Shown here in pieces: positions 48,485 to 59,500 of a DNA stretch of 64,000 bases (position 1 is its first letter; every line of letters starts with the position of its first letter). Location of the stretch: the NCBI GenBank assembly GCA_951394405.1, contig OX596334.1, positions 3,596,001 to 3,660,000 of the forward strand, written 5' to 3'. Made by a program: the position numbers and the translations under genes. Source of the stretch: Coprinellus micaceus. Lineage: Eukaryota > Basidiomycota > Agaricomycetes > Agaricales > Psathyrellaceae. A model generated the notes under the pieces. It worked only from the letters and a program-made list of their open reading frames with translations. It was not told the origin of the DNA and did not search any database.

Positions 48485-49340
48485 GCCCTCATTGACGAGT
48501 ATCCGCTGGCGGAGCAGTACCTGGCTGAGCTCTATGGTTGCAAGGAGCGCTGGGCGTACGCCTGGGTGATGACAATGTTCACAGCTGGCACTAGAACAAA
48601 CGGCAGGGTGGAGTCGGAGAACAGAGTGAACAAGGGGTTAGGAGGGCCGAAGAAGAACTTCATGCAGTTTGTTGAGGCCCTCAACGATCGCAGTGGGGAG
48701 CAGGCGGTGAACGACATGATTGAGGTTCGACAGGTGTGTTCTACGACAACTTAATGTACCCATCCACAGTTTTCGGAATATAATGGTTTATTGGCTTCTT
48801 TATAGACCAAACGGCGCCAGCACGACCGCCAGGTTGAAGGTGTCTTTTCCTCTGTCCTCGACCTCGTCCGCACCCACGCTGGGCCCCTTGCCGTTCAAGT
48901 CGTTTATCGGCAGATGCAAGACAGTATGTACTACCAGGCAGAGCTTGTTCAACTTCCACATGGGTCGAAGAAATGGGTAAGCTGGTCTCTAATTCATCAG
49001 CGCAAACTATGTTCTAACTTCCAACCCCAAGGATGCGCGCTCTCTGCTTCTCTATACTGAGCGTACCTTTGCTTGGGAAGATGCAGAGGAGACGGTGGGT
49101 GCCGAGCATTCATTTCTGCAGTTGACGTTGCTGATACTAGCATGACAGAAAATGCTCAATGCCTTCAAGAACGACGCTGCGCATATCTCACCTCGCTGGT
49201 TGCTCCAGCGTGCAATTAATCGAGGCCTGACAGTGACCCATATCCTCCGGATCACCCATCTCTCACTTGTGGGCTGTGGGCCGACGAGCGGCATACCCGA
49301 GGCTTTAAGCCACCTTGCTATGGGCTCTTTTGCTGCGTGA

Positions 49341-49907
49341 ACTCTGGCAAGCACCGGCCAACCGTGAGCGGGCGTAGCTCACCAAAACGGTAAAATCTGT
49401 GATGCCATCACATGCCACACCGCCACTCGCCGACTTCACGCGGCCCGTTCCAACCCACTTTCGAGCTCCATCCTCATCCCTCCCGATGCGCCAGGCCTGT
49501 CCGGTTGGATTGTTTTGACCCCATGGCTTTTATTCCATTTCTCGCTGCCCCTCACTTCACCATGGCCCCCTTGCAACCCTTCTTTACCCTAACAGCGGCT
49601 CATCCGCACTTCGACAAATTCAACTAGGCCCACGAAAGGCCCGGTCTGCGCACAAGTACTAATCCCCCTCGTTCACACCGACTACCCCTGTTCCTTATGC
49701 GGTGTGCTTTCACCCTCACCTGACTGAGAACATGATTTTCCACAGTGAGCCCTCTATGAATTCCGGTGAGCACGTTCTACGGCGCGTTCCCCTCCGTGTC
49801 CCTGCCACAACGTCACGCGCACGCGCCTGTGGGGCGTTTGAAACAGCTAGAGTCCCGCTATAATGGTTGTCTCTCCCTACTTTCAAGCATGAAATGACCA
49901 CGTCGCC
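49341..49907. other. Spacer between MULE and LRR-like gene
   Basis: 567 bp without a supportable gene. It may include the right end of the MULE and the promoter of the next gene. Short frames (49412-49627 +) have no motif. Confidence 0.4.
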
Positions 49908-51333
49908 ATGCGTCCTTACGCCGTCGTCCTCCAACCCTTCCCCCCTGTGCCCTTCGAAGTCAAGGAGAACATAATGTTCTTCTGTCTTTATGACGGCACG
50001 GAATTATCCCCCTTCCTTCAAGCGGAAGACCTCACTGGCGCCCCTTGCGATGTAAGGGAGCGGGAAGTGGAGTTTGCTAACTCCTTCCTCACAGTCAACA
50101 AGGAGACATCCTCGCTGGCTACCAAGGTTCTGGCCCTCTCACTATACGTCACATCGGACGAGGATGTGGCCCGGCTAAGCCTCACTGCGGCGCGCCCAAT
50201 TGGACCCCGTTCACCCAGTACATACGGTTCGCTCTGTAGGCGACTGGAGATTCGAACCGGCCACGACATGAATGCTTCTGTCGCGGTCTCCTTACTCGAG
50301 AAGCTGCCCAACCTGGAGATACTTGTCATTAGGACCTACTGGACGAGGGCAGGAGTACCAACATCGACCTTGGTGCAAGGCAGCTTCGTACCGACGATCC
50401 TCACTTGCAATCCCAAGCTCAAGCGACTACAATTTGAATCGCAGCGAGAGTACGTCACTCCACCCCTTCTCCGGTCGCTCATCATTGGCCTTCAACATTT
50501 GACGACACTCCACGCCGATCTACTGTTTGAAGATCCCTCGCACACTGCGCTCCAGCCGATTAACTGCCCTCACCCTGCCCTCCGGGTCCTCTCGGTTGGT
50601 GGAGGGCCGGCGTTCGACGCGGAAGATTCACGATATCGAGCCCCGGGGGAGATTTTCAGTCTCTTCCCGACCCCCTTCTCCCTCCCAAAATTGCGCACCC
50701 TACTCCTTCAAAGGCCCCCTCACAACACAAGACTCTTTCTCAGCAGCTGCGGTCCGCAACTTCAGGTGCTCGGACTTACTACCGCCGATGCAGACATGGT
50801 GAGGGGGGGTTTCCGTGAGCGCCACCTCATCGACCTTTGTCCAAGCTTGCGCGAAGTCATGATCTTGACTCCCCAAGGGCTGTCACCAAGCGTCATCGAC
50901 CAACTTCCCGAGACGGATACTATCGAACGGGTCACCATTGTGTTCATCCCCCGACTGCGAGCGGGCATGTGGGGTGGGTTCACACTCATACGGCAAGCGC
51001 TCCGTTCTCCCGGAATCATGAGGCAGTCCTCACTCGGGAGGATCGATATAATCGCCCCCCCGACATCATCCGACATGATAGGCCACACAAGTTGGTTCAG
51101 GGAGAAGTGTGAAGAAATAGGAAGGCATGGGGTGGTGGTGTCGGGAGTGTCTACTTACAGCAACGACGATCAAGTTAGAGCGTGAGTTTGCATCTGCGCA
51201 ACATCCCCGCCCAGTATACTGACGAATGGGCTGTAGTATCATGGCCCTGTCAGGTCACAATGCCACCTTGCCGGAAGACGACGAGCCTGAGACGACGACC
51301 GTGTCACTCAAGACTAATCTCAATTGGTACTAG
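49908..51333 (+). CDS. Leucine-rich-repeat-like protein of basidiomycete type
   Basis: Two exons, 49908-51181 and 51237-51333, joined in phase across a 55-bp intron; 456 residues. No signal peptide or membrane segment is seen. From about residue 120 on, irregular LRR-like units occur: LLEKLPNLEILVIRTY, LTCNPKLKRLQFES, LIIGLQHLTTLHADLLF, HPALRVLSVGGGP, FSLPKLRTLLLQRPP and LCPSLREVMILTP. This is the form of the large F-box/LRR superfamily expanded in mushroom-forming fungi, but the N-terminus (VPFEVKENIMFFCL) is at best a weak F-box. A substrate-adaptor role is therefore possible, not shown. The second exon encodes a short acidic tail. It sits between two transposons. Confidence 0.68.
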
Positions 51334-51334
51334 G

Positions 51335-51592
51335 ATGTCCAATCTCGAAGGTGCCGTCCGTATTCACGGGTACTACACGGTTCTCATATTGATCTATGTA
51401 GCAACATATGTCTACGGGTTACGCTTTTCTGACAGAGTGCACCAATCCATACTTGCAACACCCCATCCCCTCACCCGAAAACGCCTCTTCCTGTGTGTCA
51501 CCCCCGCGTTGTCAGGCGCCTCGTACTATGCATTGCAGGCAATACGTGTAGACACACCTTGCCCATACTTTACAGAGCTCCTGTCCCTGTGA
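51335..51592 (+). CDS. Possible small membrane protein
   Basis: An 85-codon frame starts at an ATG one base after the stop of the LRR-like gene. It has one strong hydrophobic helix (YYTVLILIYVATYVYGL) and a second weaker one. It overlaps what should be the 3' UTR of the LRR-like gene. No homologue is recognised. It could equally be a chance frame or the end of a longer splice form. Confidence 0.22.
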   Translation: MSNLEGAVRIHGYYTVLILIYVATYVYGLRFSDRVHQSILATPHPLTRKRLFLCVTPALSGASYYALQAIRVDTPCPYFTELLSL

Positions 51593-52216
51593 TCAAAAGG
51601 AGCTCCACCAGTATCCGGCCCATTCGAGGAAGGGTGGGTGATGTTTGCTTTCGGCGCTGATCGAGCGCCTAACATCGCCCCGGATCAAATCTGGGTATTC
51701 ACAACCCCTTCCGTTACCATGGGATGTTCGAGACCTCCAGGATGGATTAGTTGTTATATTGCCCTAGCCTGCGTTATGAGGGCGGACGAGCGTTGACAAC
51801 GTTGACGTCCATTTGTACTCAAGCCAGTCCGTCGGTGGTAGTCCTGGGAATGAACACCCCGGGCCCCACGTGCCTTTACTGAGCTCAACATCGGTCGATG
51901 CGTGTTGTGTCCTGATTCCACGCAAACGCCAACTCTCGCTCAGCACACAACAGTGCCTTCAGGATGGATACCATCCCCCGCAAAAAGAGTGAGCCTTCGT
52001 TTCCCGGGGGACCGGTCTGAACAATTTTGCCCGGCTCAGCAAGAAGCCGCTCCAGCTCGTCGTATTTAAGACATGAGATTTAGCCCCACGTCTCACTCAC
52101 CCCTCTCCAGACCAACATGCTAGCCCATAGCGCTCGCAAGCCCGAGTCGGCTCGAGAAAGGCGGGCATTTCGTACGTCCTCACTCTTTCAGCACAGCCCA
52201 CCCCTCTAAAAGCATA
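51593..52216. other. Spacer inside the mobile-element island
   Basis: 624 bp with no supportable gene. A TATA-like tract (CGTATTTAAG, near 52058-52067) lies about 150 bp upstream of the next ATG and could be part of its promoter. Confidence 0.35.
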
Positions 52217-53276
52217 ATGAATCTAGGACGCCTCTTCTGCAATCTTCCTACCGAGATGCGCTTGGTGACCCTTCGCCACTTCAGCCTCAGGGAACTCAGC
52301 ATACTCGCCGCCAGCCCGAAATACGTCGACAGTGTTTCCACCGAGCTGCGCTCTAGGGTTCGCGACCTCTTCCTCGAGTGGGATCTCGATGCCGACGCGG
52401 TTTTCAAGGCCATGGAAGACATGAAGGTCATCATGTCGGGTTCCGGTGCGTTGTACATTACCGCCCCGAGCTCTTGGTGGCCTGTAGACCTTGATTTCTA
52501 CTGCCCCAACGGACGGTTCGAGGAAGTCATTGGCTTCTTCTCAACGCAGGGATACGAGCAATACTACCCCACCTATGCCGAAGATCGCCCCCTCTCCGAG
52601 GACGTTGGTATAGATGGGGCCTTTTACAAGGTACTCGGATGCCTCAAGAGGATCGGATTCATGTCTCACAAGGAACGGGGGATGAAGATCAATGTCATAG
52701 AGTCTGTGGTCGACGTTCCTGAGGCGCCCATCTTCCTATTCCATTCGACCATCGTCATGAACACTGTGTGTAGCCGAGGAGTCCGCTGCTTTTATCCTGA
52801 CTGGACACTCTCTGGCCAAAGTACGTCGCGACGATCTTTGATACATGAATTTGATATCGACCGGCTTTACAGGCTTGATCAACTACGCCGCTGGTCGCTC
52901 TCACTGGCTCGAGAGGATGGAACAGGAACAAGTTACATTGAAGAAGTACAGCGATCGCGGGTATAAGCAACACTCCACTTGTCAGAAGCTTCATGGCGTC
53001 GGCGGATCGTGTCACGTCTGTTCACAGCAGCTCCGCCACTCCTCCGACCCAGTGGAAGGGATCACGTTCAAGCCAGAAGACACGTTTCATTCGGGCCCCG
53101 AGTATCACTGGATGCTTGGGGCCTATGTACCCACCAATCCGACGACCGACAACTCTGCTTCCCTCGTAATCGTAGAGGGCGACGAAGGGGACGACGTATT
53201 CGATGGATTGTACGGACAACTGGAACACCTGGGCAAGCGCAAGGTGAAGAAAGTTTTTGCCAAGTATGGTTACTGA
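52217..53276 (+). CDS. Orphan Agaricomycete protein, F-box-like plus nucleotidyltransferase-like
   Basis: Two exons, 52217-52820 and 52873-53276, joined in phase; 335 residues. The first 40 residues look like an F-box (NLPTEMRLVTLRHFSLRELS). Then comes VIMSGSGALYITAPSSWWPVDLDFYCP, a GSG plus DxD pattern resembling minimal nucleotidyltransferases. FLFHSTIVMNTV, CFYPDWTL and a late C-x2-C pair (CHVC) follow. I recognise this chain of motifs as a large, lineage-specific protein family of mushroom-forming fungi with no known function. The GSG-x(n)-DxD reading as a nucleotidyltransferase fold is inference. The gene ends 266 bp from the Helitron stop, facing it. Confidence 0.7.
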
Positions 53277-53491
53277 ACATTGTGTACCGCCCTAATTCCC
53301 GCACCCGTAATATAATACATATGTCCGCCGCTCCCTCCCCTTTCCCCAATCTGCGTTTCCTTCACCCTCGGTCATCCTGTGGAAGATAGCACAATTTCCA
53401 GGGCACTCACCTTGTCTGAAGTACGTGATTCGGCCTCTTCGAGTCGTGCGTGAACTGAGTCCATCTCTCAAGTACACTAAAACCGCCCAGT

Positions 53492-53520
53492 CGGCCAGCT
53501 ACATAGACCTGTCCTGGCCG
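53492..53520 (-). repeat. Short hairpin 3' of the Helitron ORF
   Basis: A 7-bp perfect stem (CGGCCAG/CTGGCCG) with a 15-base loop begins 23 bp after the Helitron stop codon. Read on the coding strand it is followed by A-CTGG-G. Helitron 3' ends have a hairpin then CTRR then a host T. Here the spacing (about 1 nt) and the following base do not fit, so this is only a weak candidate terminus. Confidence 0.25.
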
Positions 53521-53542
53521 TGCGTGCGACCACGCAACCCAC

Positions 53543-56500
53543 CTAGTCCGACTCAGGTTCACGAATCTGGGTCACCTTCACATATAACAACAGAGACGCC
53601 TTTCTTTCTCCCAGAAAATTGAAGTCATTCATGGGGAATGTGACCGCTTGTGTCCCCTCATGGGTACTGTATCCCGCCTGAGCGCCGTCGTGTGCGTAAA
53701 CCTTTCCGTTATCCAACACAACCCTTGCGACGAAGTGGAAGCTGCCATGGTAAACAACCCCGGCCAGACGATAGGTTCCCCACCCTGGCACGTCAATGTG
53801 ACTATTAAACAGAACATGCTCGTCCGCCCACGCAACCTCCACCCAGATTGTCTCCGACTGATCATAAACATCTTCACCAACGTCCTTACAACGTCGGCAT
53901 TCGGTAAGCCCCACCATCCTATCGTTAACCAACTCTTGAACCGAACGCTCGTCTTGCAAACTCACAAACCGTCCAATAGGTCTCATACCCAGGATGTTAC
54001 GCCCGCCACGATACCCACACCCTGGACACGTTCGAGAAGAGCCAGGACAGCGAAGGTCAAACCCGATCAAGTCTCGACACAAAGAGAAGAACTCCACGCC
54101 GTGCTGTCCAACCGGATAAGAACCCGGACGTTTAGAGCGCATGGCTTCTCTCCAGATGTTCCTAATGCGAGTGAGTTCGTCTACAACATCCTCAAATGGA
54201 TCGATGTCTTCGAAACCACCAATTACTGTGTCCATGATCTCGCCATAGCTTTTGAGTAGAGGGGACCATTTTTGGACCTCGCTCTTCCACAGTGTGTACA
54301 ATATGAAAGTGAGAGCATCAAATCCGCAGCTCCAATCGCGGCTATCCCACAACGGTCCCGCAGGGGAAAGATATGTTGGACGCCGTGTGGTCGTCCTCCT
54401 CTTCTTTGGCTTGCGCTCGAGTATAGGGTTTTCTGCATCCCTTTTCCGTTTCTTGAGGCTGTTCAAAGTCTCGATTCCGGACCGAATGTCTGGCATTCGC
54501 GCGGAATCCTCTGCCCGTGTGTCTTGTAGCGCCGGGTGCCATTCACTCTCTTCGTGAGTGGACTTCCAGTTTCGATAGCGATCAATAGTCTCCCAACGAG
54601 TCGATTGCATGATAGAGTTTGGCAGCACGCCCATATATCTCAGGTCTGTAATGACATCCAGGTAATTTAGCTCGCGGAACTCCTGTCGCAATGAACCGTG
54701 TAACACGCCCCTCACTTCCTTGGCGGTGAAATCCCGCAGTATCAGTGTGCCTTCGAGCGACGTTCCTCTAGAGAGACACGTGTAAATTGCTTGAAAGCTG
54801 CGGCACTCAGAAATATCCACGACATTATATGTGCGTGTCTTGCCCTGAGAACTATAGTCCGTCATTGCGAAATTGGGTAGGACGGGAACCTGTGAACGGG
54901 AGATATGGACATATTTATCGTTCGCTAGCCTCGCATCCAGAACCTGTGCGTTCTTGGTGAGCGGAACCACATTCTCTGGCAAGTGGGGCAGTTTAACATT
55001 GTGCGGAGGGTTCGACAATTCCAGGTACAGCACATCCAGAGTTTTTTTTGTCTCCCAGTGAGGCACAGGGGAGGCCGACCACGCCACCACCCGGGCCTCT
55101 TGGCCCCTTGTCATACAAAGTTCCGTTACTTCGTTATGCCGAATTAGAACAGGCATGCCCAAGCAAAGACGCAGAGATCCAGGTATCTGGTCGCTAGTGT
55201 GAGGTCGCTGAGCCCACAAAGCGCTTTGGATTTGCCTTGTAAGGAGCTTGCAGTCCAAATACACCTTTTTCTTCTCCGAATCCGTGGAGGCGCGTTTGGG
55301 CGGGGAGTTTGTCAGAGTGTCTGTACTGACGAATTCATATATCTTTTGCCCGGTTTCCCGTGCAAACCTATCGACATTACTTTCGTTGATTTGGTCCTTC
55401 GTTCGATTTCGCGCAGTGATGATTGACACATACCGAAAACGGGACTCTTCCAGAGATATAGACGGATTTAGACCTGGAACTCTAGTCCTTAGCACTGCAA
55501 TGTCCTCATCTGTGCACGCATAGTAACGCAGGTTGCACAACGCCCTTTGAAAGGCCTTTTCAAGCTTCGACGTACCTGTTTGCCTCATATTTTGCTTCAG
55601 AATAACGACCGTTGTGAACTGTAACCATATGATCTTACCGATGGTATTCTCTTGCTGTGCAGTGGTCTGCCCGGGTGACTGCTGCAAAGACACCTTGTTG
55701 TCATACAATTTGGTCCCTTTTGCCGGGGGCAGCTGAGCGAAATCCCCCGCTAGGATGACATTTATCCCACCGAAAGGCCTTTCATACATCTCCCGTGCTT
55801 CACAGCATTTCGCGCTAATACGACACAGATCGCGACATGATAGCATGGACATTTCGTCGATGAAGACGTAGGACACTCCCAATACCCTTTGCTTGAGATC
55901 CTCAATAGCCGATAGAGATTCCCCTCCCATAGAATTGCTGCCCGTCCGTAGACCTAGGAATGAGTGGTATGTGGTACCACCTATCAATGCTGCGGACGTC
56001 CCAGTGGGTCCCAACAAGACGAAGCGGTAACCCTCTTTCCTTTTTCGAAAGAACAGAATCAGAGCTTTGATGACAGTCGTTTTGCCTGTTCCGCCCATCC
56101 CTCCAAGGTGCATGAGCAGCTGGTCAGGCGCGACGCAGGTGGCATGATTGGCGATGATACGAAAGGCTTTCTCTTGCTCAACGTTCAGACTCTCGTCCCT
56201 GACGATCTCGTCCATCACCTCCCCCCACTTTTCCTCCGCAGGGACAAACTTCTTGGATAGATATGCTCCTGGAACAACGTATGCATCGTTCTTCACCAAC
56301 CCTTCGCCTCCCTCGTCGTCAAATGTCAGCATTTCCTCCAAAGCTTTGTGCCGCTTCCTCTTAAAAGAGTCCTTCTGCTGCTTGATTACCTGACGCCACG
56401 CAGCCACACCGAGCGATTTATCGATGACGAGATGGGGTAGCTTCAAAGCCACTCTCTGGGCCTGGTTCCAAGCCGTCCATCCGGCGCGCTTAATCGCGGC

Positions 56501-59500
56501 CAATGCCTCTGCGTACTTCGACCTGTCGCCCAGACATTCCTTTCCCGGTGTCTCTATACCCTCCTCCTCGAGGAACTCATCATCTAATGACATATGCATG
56601 TCCTGCCCCTCATCCCAAACGCCCTCATCTTTGTCCTCGTCGTTTGGAATTTCGACCCCATCTTCATCCATCATGGCGTGAGCCGCCGCTTTGAAATTAG
56701 CTCCAAAGTCGTCTCTCTCGTCGTAGCACTCGTACTTCAAATTGAAATTATCGATCAGGTCCTGCTGTCTCTGTGTGAAGTCGAAGGCATCGAAAGCTTG
56801 CTCCCATGTGTCTTCCGAGGACTTGAGGTCAAGCCCTGACCGCCATGGCTTGAAGAGAGTGAGCATCGTGCAGCAGTAATCTTCCCGACTCCCCACGTCC
56901 TTTCGAGGAAGAGCGGGTCCGATAAAGTTTGGGACCATATACCGACGACGATCTGGATCACAAGCCACGACGTGAGTATTTGCCATAGGGTGATCCTCCA
57001 TGTATCGAAAGAAAGACAGGTGCTTTGGAGGAGGGCGGGTTGAACGCGTATGGACGCGAACTGCGCATTGGATCCACTCGTACAAAGGTACTTCCTGTAA
57101 TTCTGACGGGCGGTAAGTATAGTCGTCCGTGTTTGACTTGCCGACGAAATGACCCCCTGTGCGGTGAATCAGTAGAGCGTCGTTATCATTCCCATTGTCA
57201 AGGATTTCGGGGTTTACAATGGGGGCGTCACCTTCTACTCTCGTTAACCCCATGTCCTCCGACTCCGCATTCCCATTCGCGTCAAGGAGATCGACGGAAT
57301 CGGAGTTCAGATCCATCGCCTGCTTCCAGTCCGACATGACTTTGTTAACATAGTTTTTCCAATAAAAAATCACATAGTCATGGCTCGTGTAATGATCGGG
57401 GTTTTGCAAGAGATACAGTGCAGCCATCGGTGCTCCAATCTCCATCTTTGCGGTAAGTGAGTTTACCACCCTCAGAACCATCTTTCTGGCGGCTTGGGTT
57501 GGCTTGAGGTCTTCGTCGGAGAGGTGAGAGTCCCGCTCGAAGACATCGTACATGGCGGAGAATATCTGATGTGTTTTTAGCCATCCCTTCGTCACATAGT
57601 CGGTCACATACCCGATGATAGCTTTGACGGCAGTACCTGACATCAAGGATGTCGTGTCTGTATTGCACATGGAGCACCTTGTGACAACTGGAGTGACAGT
57701 ATTAATACTGGAGTCCAACTTCTTCATAAATAGTTGGCCTGTGTGCAGTTGAACGAATGTTTTCAGAAATATTTCGCGAGGAAATCGTGCAGTACACACA
57801 CCGTCCTTGTTGATGCATCCCTTGCCAGTGGCGTGCCTATTTGGGACTGTGGTACTTGAGGTTTGAGCAGAGCCCTTGTCGACGGCGTCCTTTCTTCCGA
57901 AGCATTTATGAACGTTAGATCTGAGCATGATATCGTCAACGCTGAACTTGAAACGCTCGTACCATGCCTCCAGTTCCTTGCAGTGATCGCACCGGCATCC
58001 GCCATTTTCGTTGCATAGCACGGCGGGGGGGGCTTCGGGAAGACTCAGAGTGGGGTTGAGATACCCTTCCGAGACCTCCAAGCCAGACCGGTCTTCCAAT
58101 ATGGTGTGGATACCTCTAAGCTGACGATCGGGAACATAAGGCACCCGGGCAGCGACTTCCTGCTTCGTCCCCGTCATAAATTCCCCAATCTGGCAGCTCT
58201 CGATGTAAGCGATCAGCCGTCGCTGAAACTCGTTGTCGCCGCTCATAAGCCTATCCCGAATTGCCTGTGGCGAGAGCGCGTTCGTGATCCAAATAAGTAT
58301 GTGAAGGTGCAAGGTCATACGCCCCTGCTGTTCCACCGATCCGTAGTATGCCGCAGGTTTGCCAAAAATGCCGTGCGTCGGTCCATCCTCTGTCCAACCG
58401 AGGATATGCTCGATAAACAACCGGACGACGTAGTCAAAGAACCTCGCACACGCAACGGGGTTACGTGTTACCAAGTGTAGACGTTCGCCCGCCGTTTTGA
58501 TCTCGGGCTTGAAGATCAAGTCTTCTGAGGCCCAGAATATGCACAGTGGATGTTTGTTATCAGCAGGTGATAGGGTTATAAACCAATTGGGCGTACTTGT
58601 GAAGTAGACCAAGGACCATAGTTCGTTTCGCTGGTGTTTTTTGCTCGCCAAGGAGCCATTGACCTGCGCACCGACGACGTCGACTTGGTCCAAGAGGCGG
58701 AAGGCGCGCTTCTCATCTTCGGAGTCCGGTTTCACTCGAGACCCGGCTCGCATCCTCTGAGCGATGGAGGCGAAAATACCCGGGTGAATCGATCGAATTG
58801 AATTGGCGACTTTTGCGAAGTTGTTTCTCTTGCACATCATGAACGATCCTTTTGAATTCTGTTTAATTAGCTGGTGGTTGAACGCGACTATGAGGAACCC
58901 TGCGTCCCGCTGAAACCGTTTGTCGTGATACAATAGGAGCCACTTTAGGTGCGCCTCCTTCGATATCAGGCCCTTATGTGTCTGCTGCCCCACGCCACCG
59001 TACCCGTACGGGAAGAGCCAGGGGAACATCTGCGGATATAAGTCAGGATTATCCCAGATGGTCTGCGGATCAGCAGCGTGCCCAATGGCGAGAAATGAAC
59101 CGCCATTCTTGAGGTGTTGAACTGCGGCAAGCTTGCGCTCCGTCGATGACATGGTTGAGAACTTCTCCGTCGTCAGCCCATGTACTGTAAAAGGACACGG
59201 ACCTTCAGAAGTCCCCAACTCGTCGTCATTGTCGAACACGCTTTTTGTCGATGCTAACACATTGCCATCCTCCGCCCCAATCGGTTTGTGCCAGACTCCG
59301 ATTGGGACATCCTCGAGGGCGTAACTCTCTAGGGCTTGACGGTCTATTTGCAAATCAGAATAGTTCTTATGGTTCAATTTTAACCACTCCAACGCGTCTC
59401 TTACCCGGTTGCGACGCACCAATACGGGCGTCCTTTTCAACTCGTCCTCGTTCGGTTGGACCACGCCGGTGAACACCACCGCGAGCACGTCATCCAGATC

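Larger units (their letters stand above)
44952..49340 (+). mobile_element. MULE-type DNA transposon with Ulp1-like protease
   Basis: The element is defined by its coding core: a Ulp1-like cysteine protease joined by short exons to a FAR1/GCM-type DNA-binding domain and a MULE (Mutator-like) DDE transposase. Terminal inverted repeats and the target-site duplication were not found by eye, so true ends are unknown and the limits given are those of the gene. The copy is broken (tandem duplication at 48429-48484) and its C-terminus lacks the expected SWIM zinc finger, so it is probably non-autonomous now. Confidence 0.8.
44952..49340 (+). pseudogene. Ulp1 protease / FAR1 / MULE transposase fusion, frameshifted
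   Basis: Exons 44952-45287, 45345-46112, 46170-46286, 46343-46402 and from 46465 join in phase. Exon 2 encodes a C48-type protease domain with His (CESNHYCMVKYD), Asp (HRDSLGHG) and Cys (VTAHGSCAIAAL) in Ulp1 order. Exon 5 has a Pro/Lys linker, a FAR1-like domain (about 47440-47700, with QHNHDREL) and a MULE core: LLNDNTYNRNKYGFPL, ALISDRSPAI and YCLYHLEG. The frame stops at 48493-48495 because of a 28-bp tandem duplication. In the shifted frame it would resume (DEYPLAEQYLAELYG, then VESENRVNKG with the presumed catalytic Glu) and continue through exons 48806-48976, 49032-49094 and 49149-49340. No SWIM finger follows. Confidence 0.82.

Noticed and set aside
44300..49900. Terminal inverted repeats for the MULE
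   Set aside because: Several GC-rich matches of 6-8 bases were compared by eye, but none was longer or placed symmetrically. A dot-plot is needed.
50245..50265. tRNA B-box-like sequence (GGTTCGAATC on the minus strand)
   Set aside because: It lies inside the LRR-like coding exon, no A-box stands at the right distance, and no acceptor stem can be formed around it.
53648..54259. 203-codon plus-strand frame opposite the Helitron C-terminus
   Set aside because: Antisense to the USP-like domain, whose catalytic motifs are on the minus strand.
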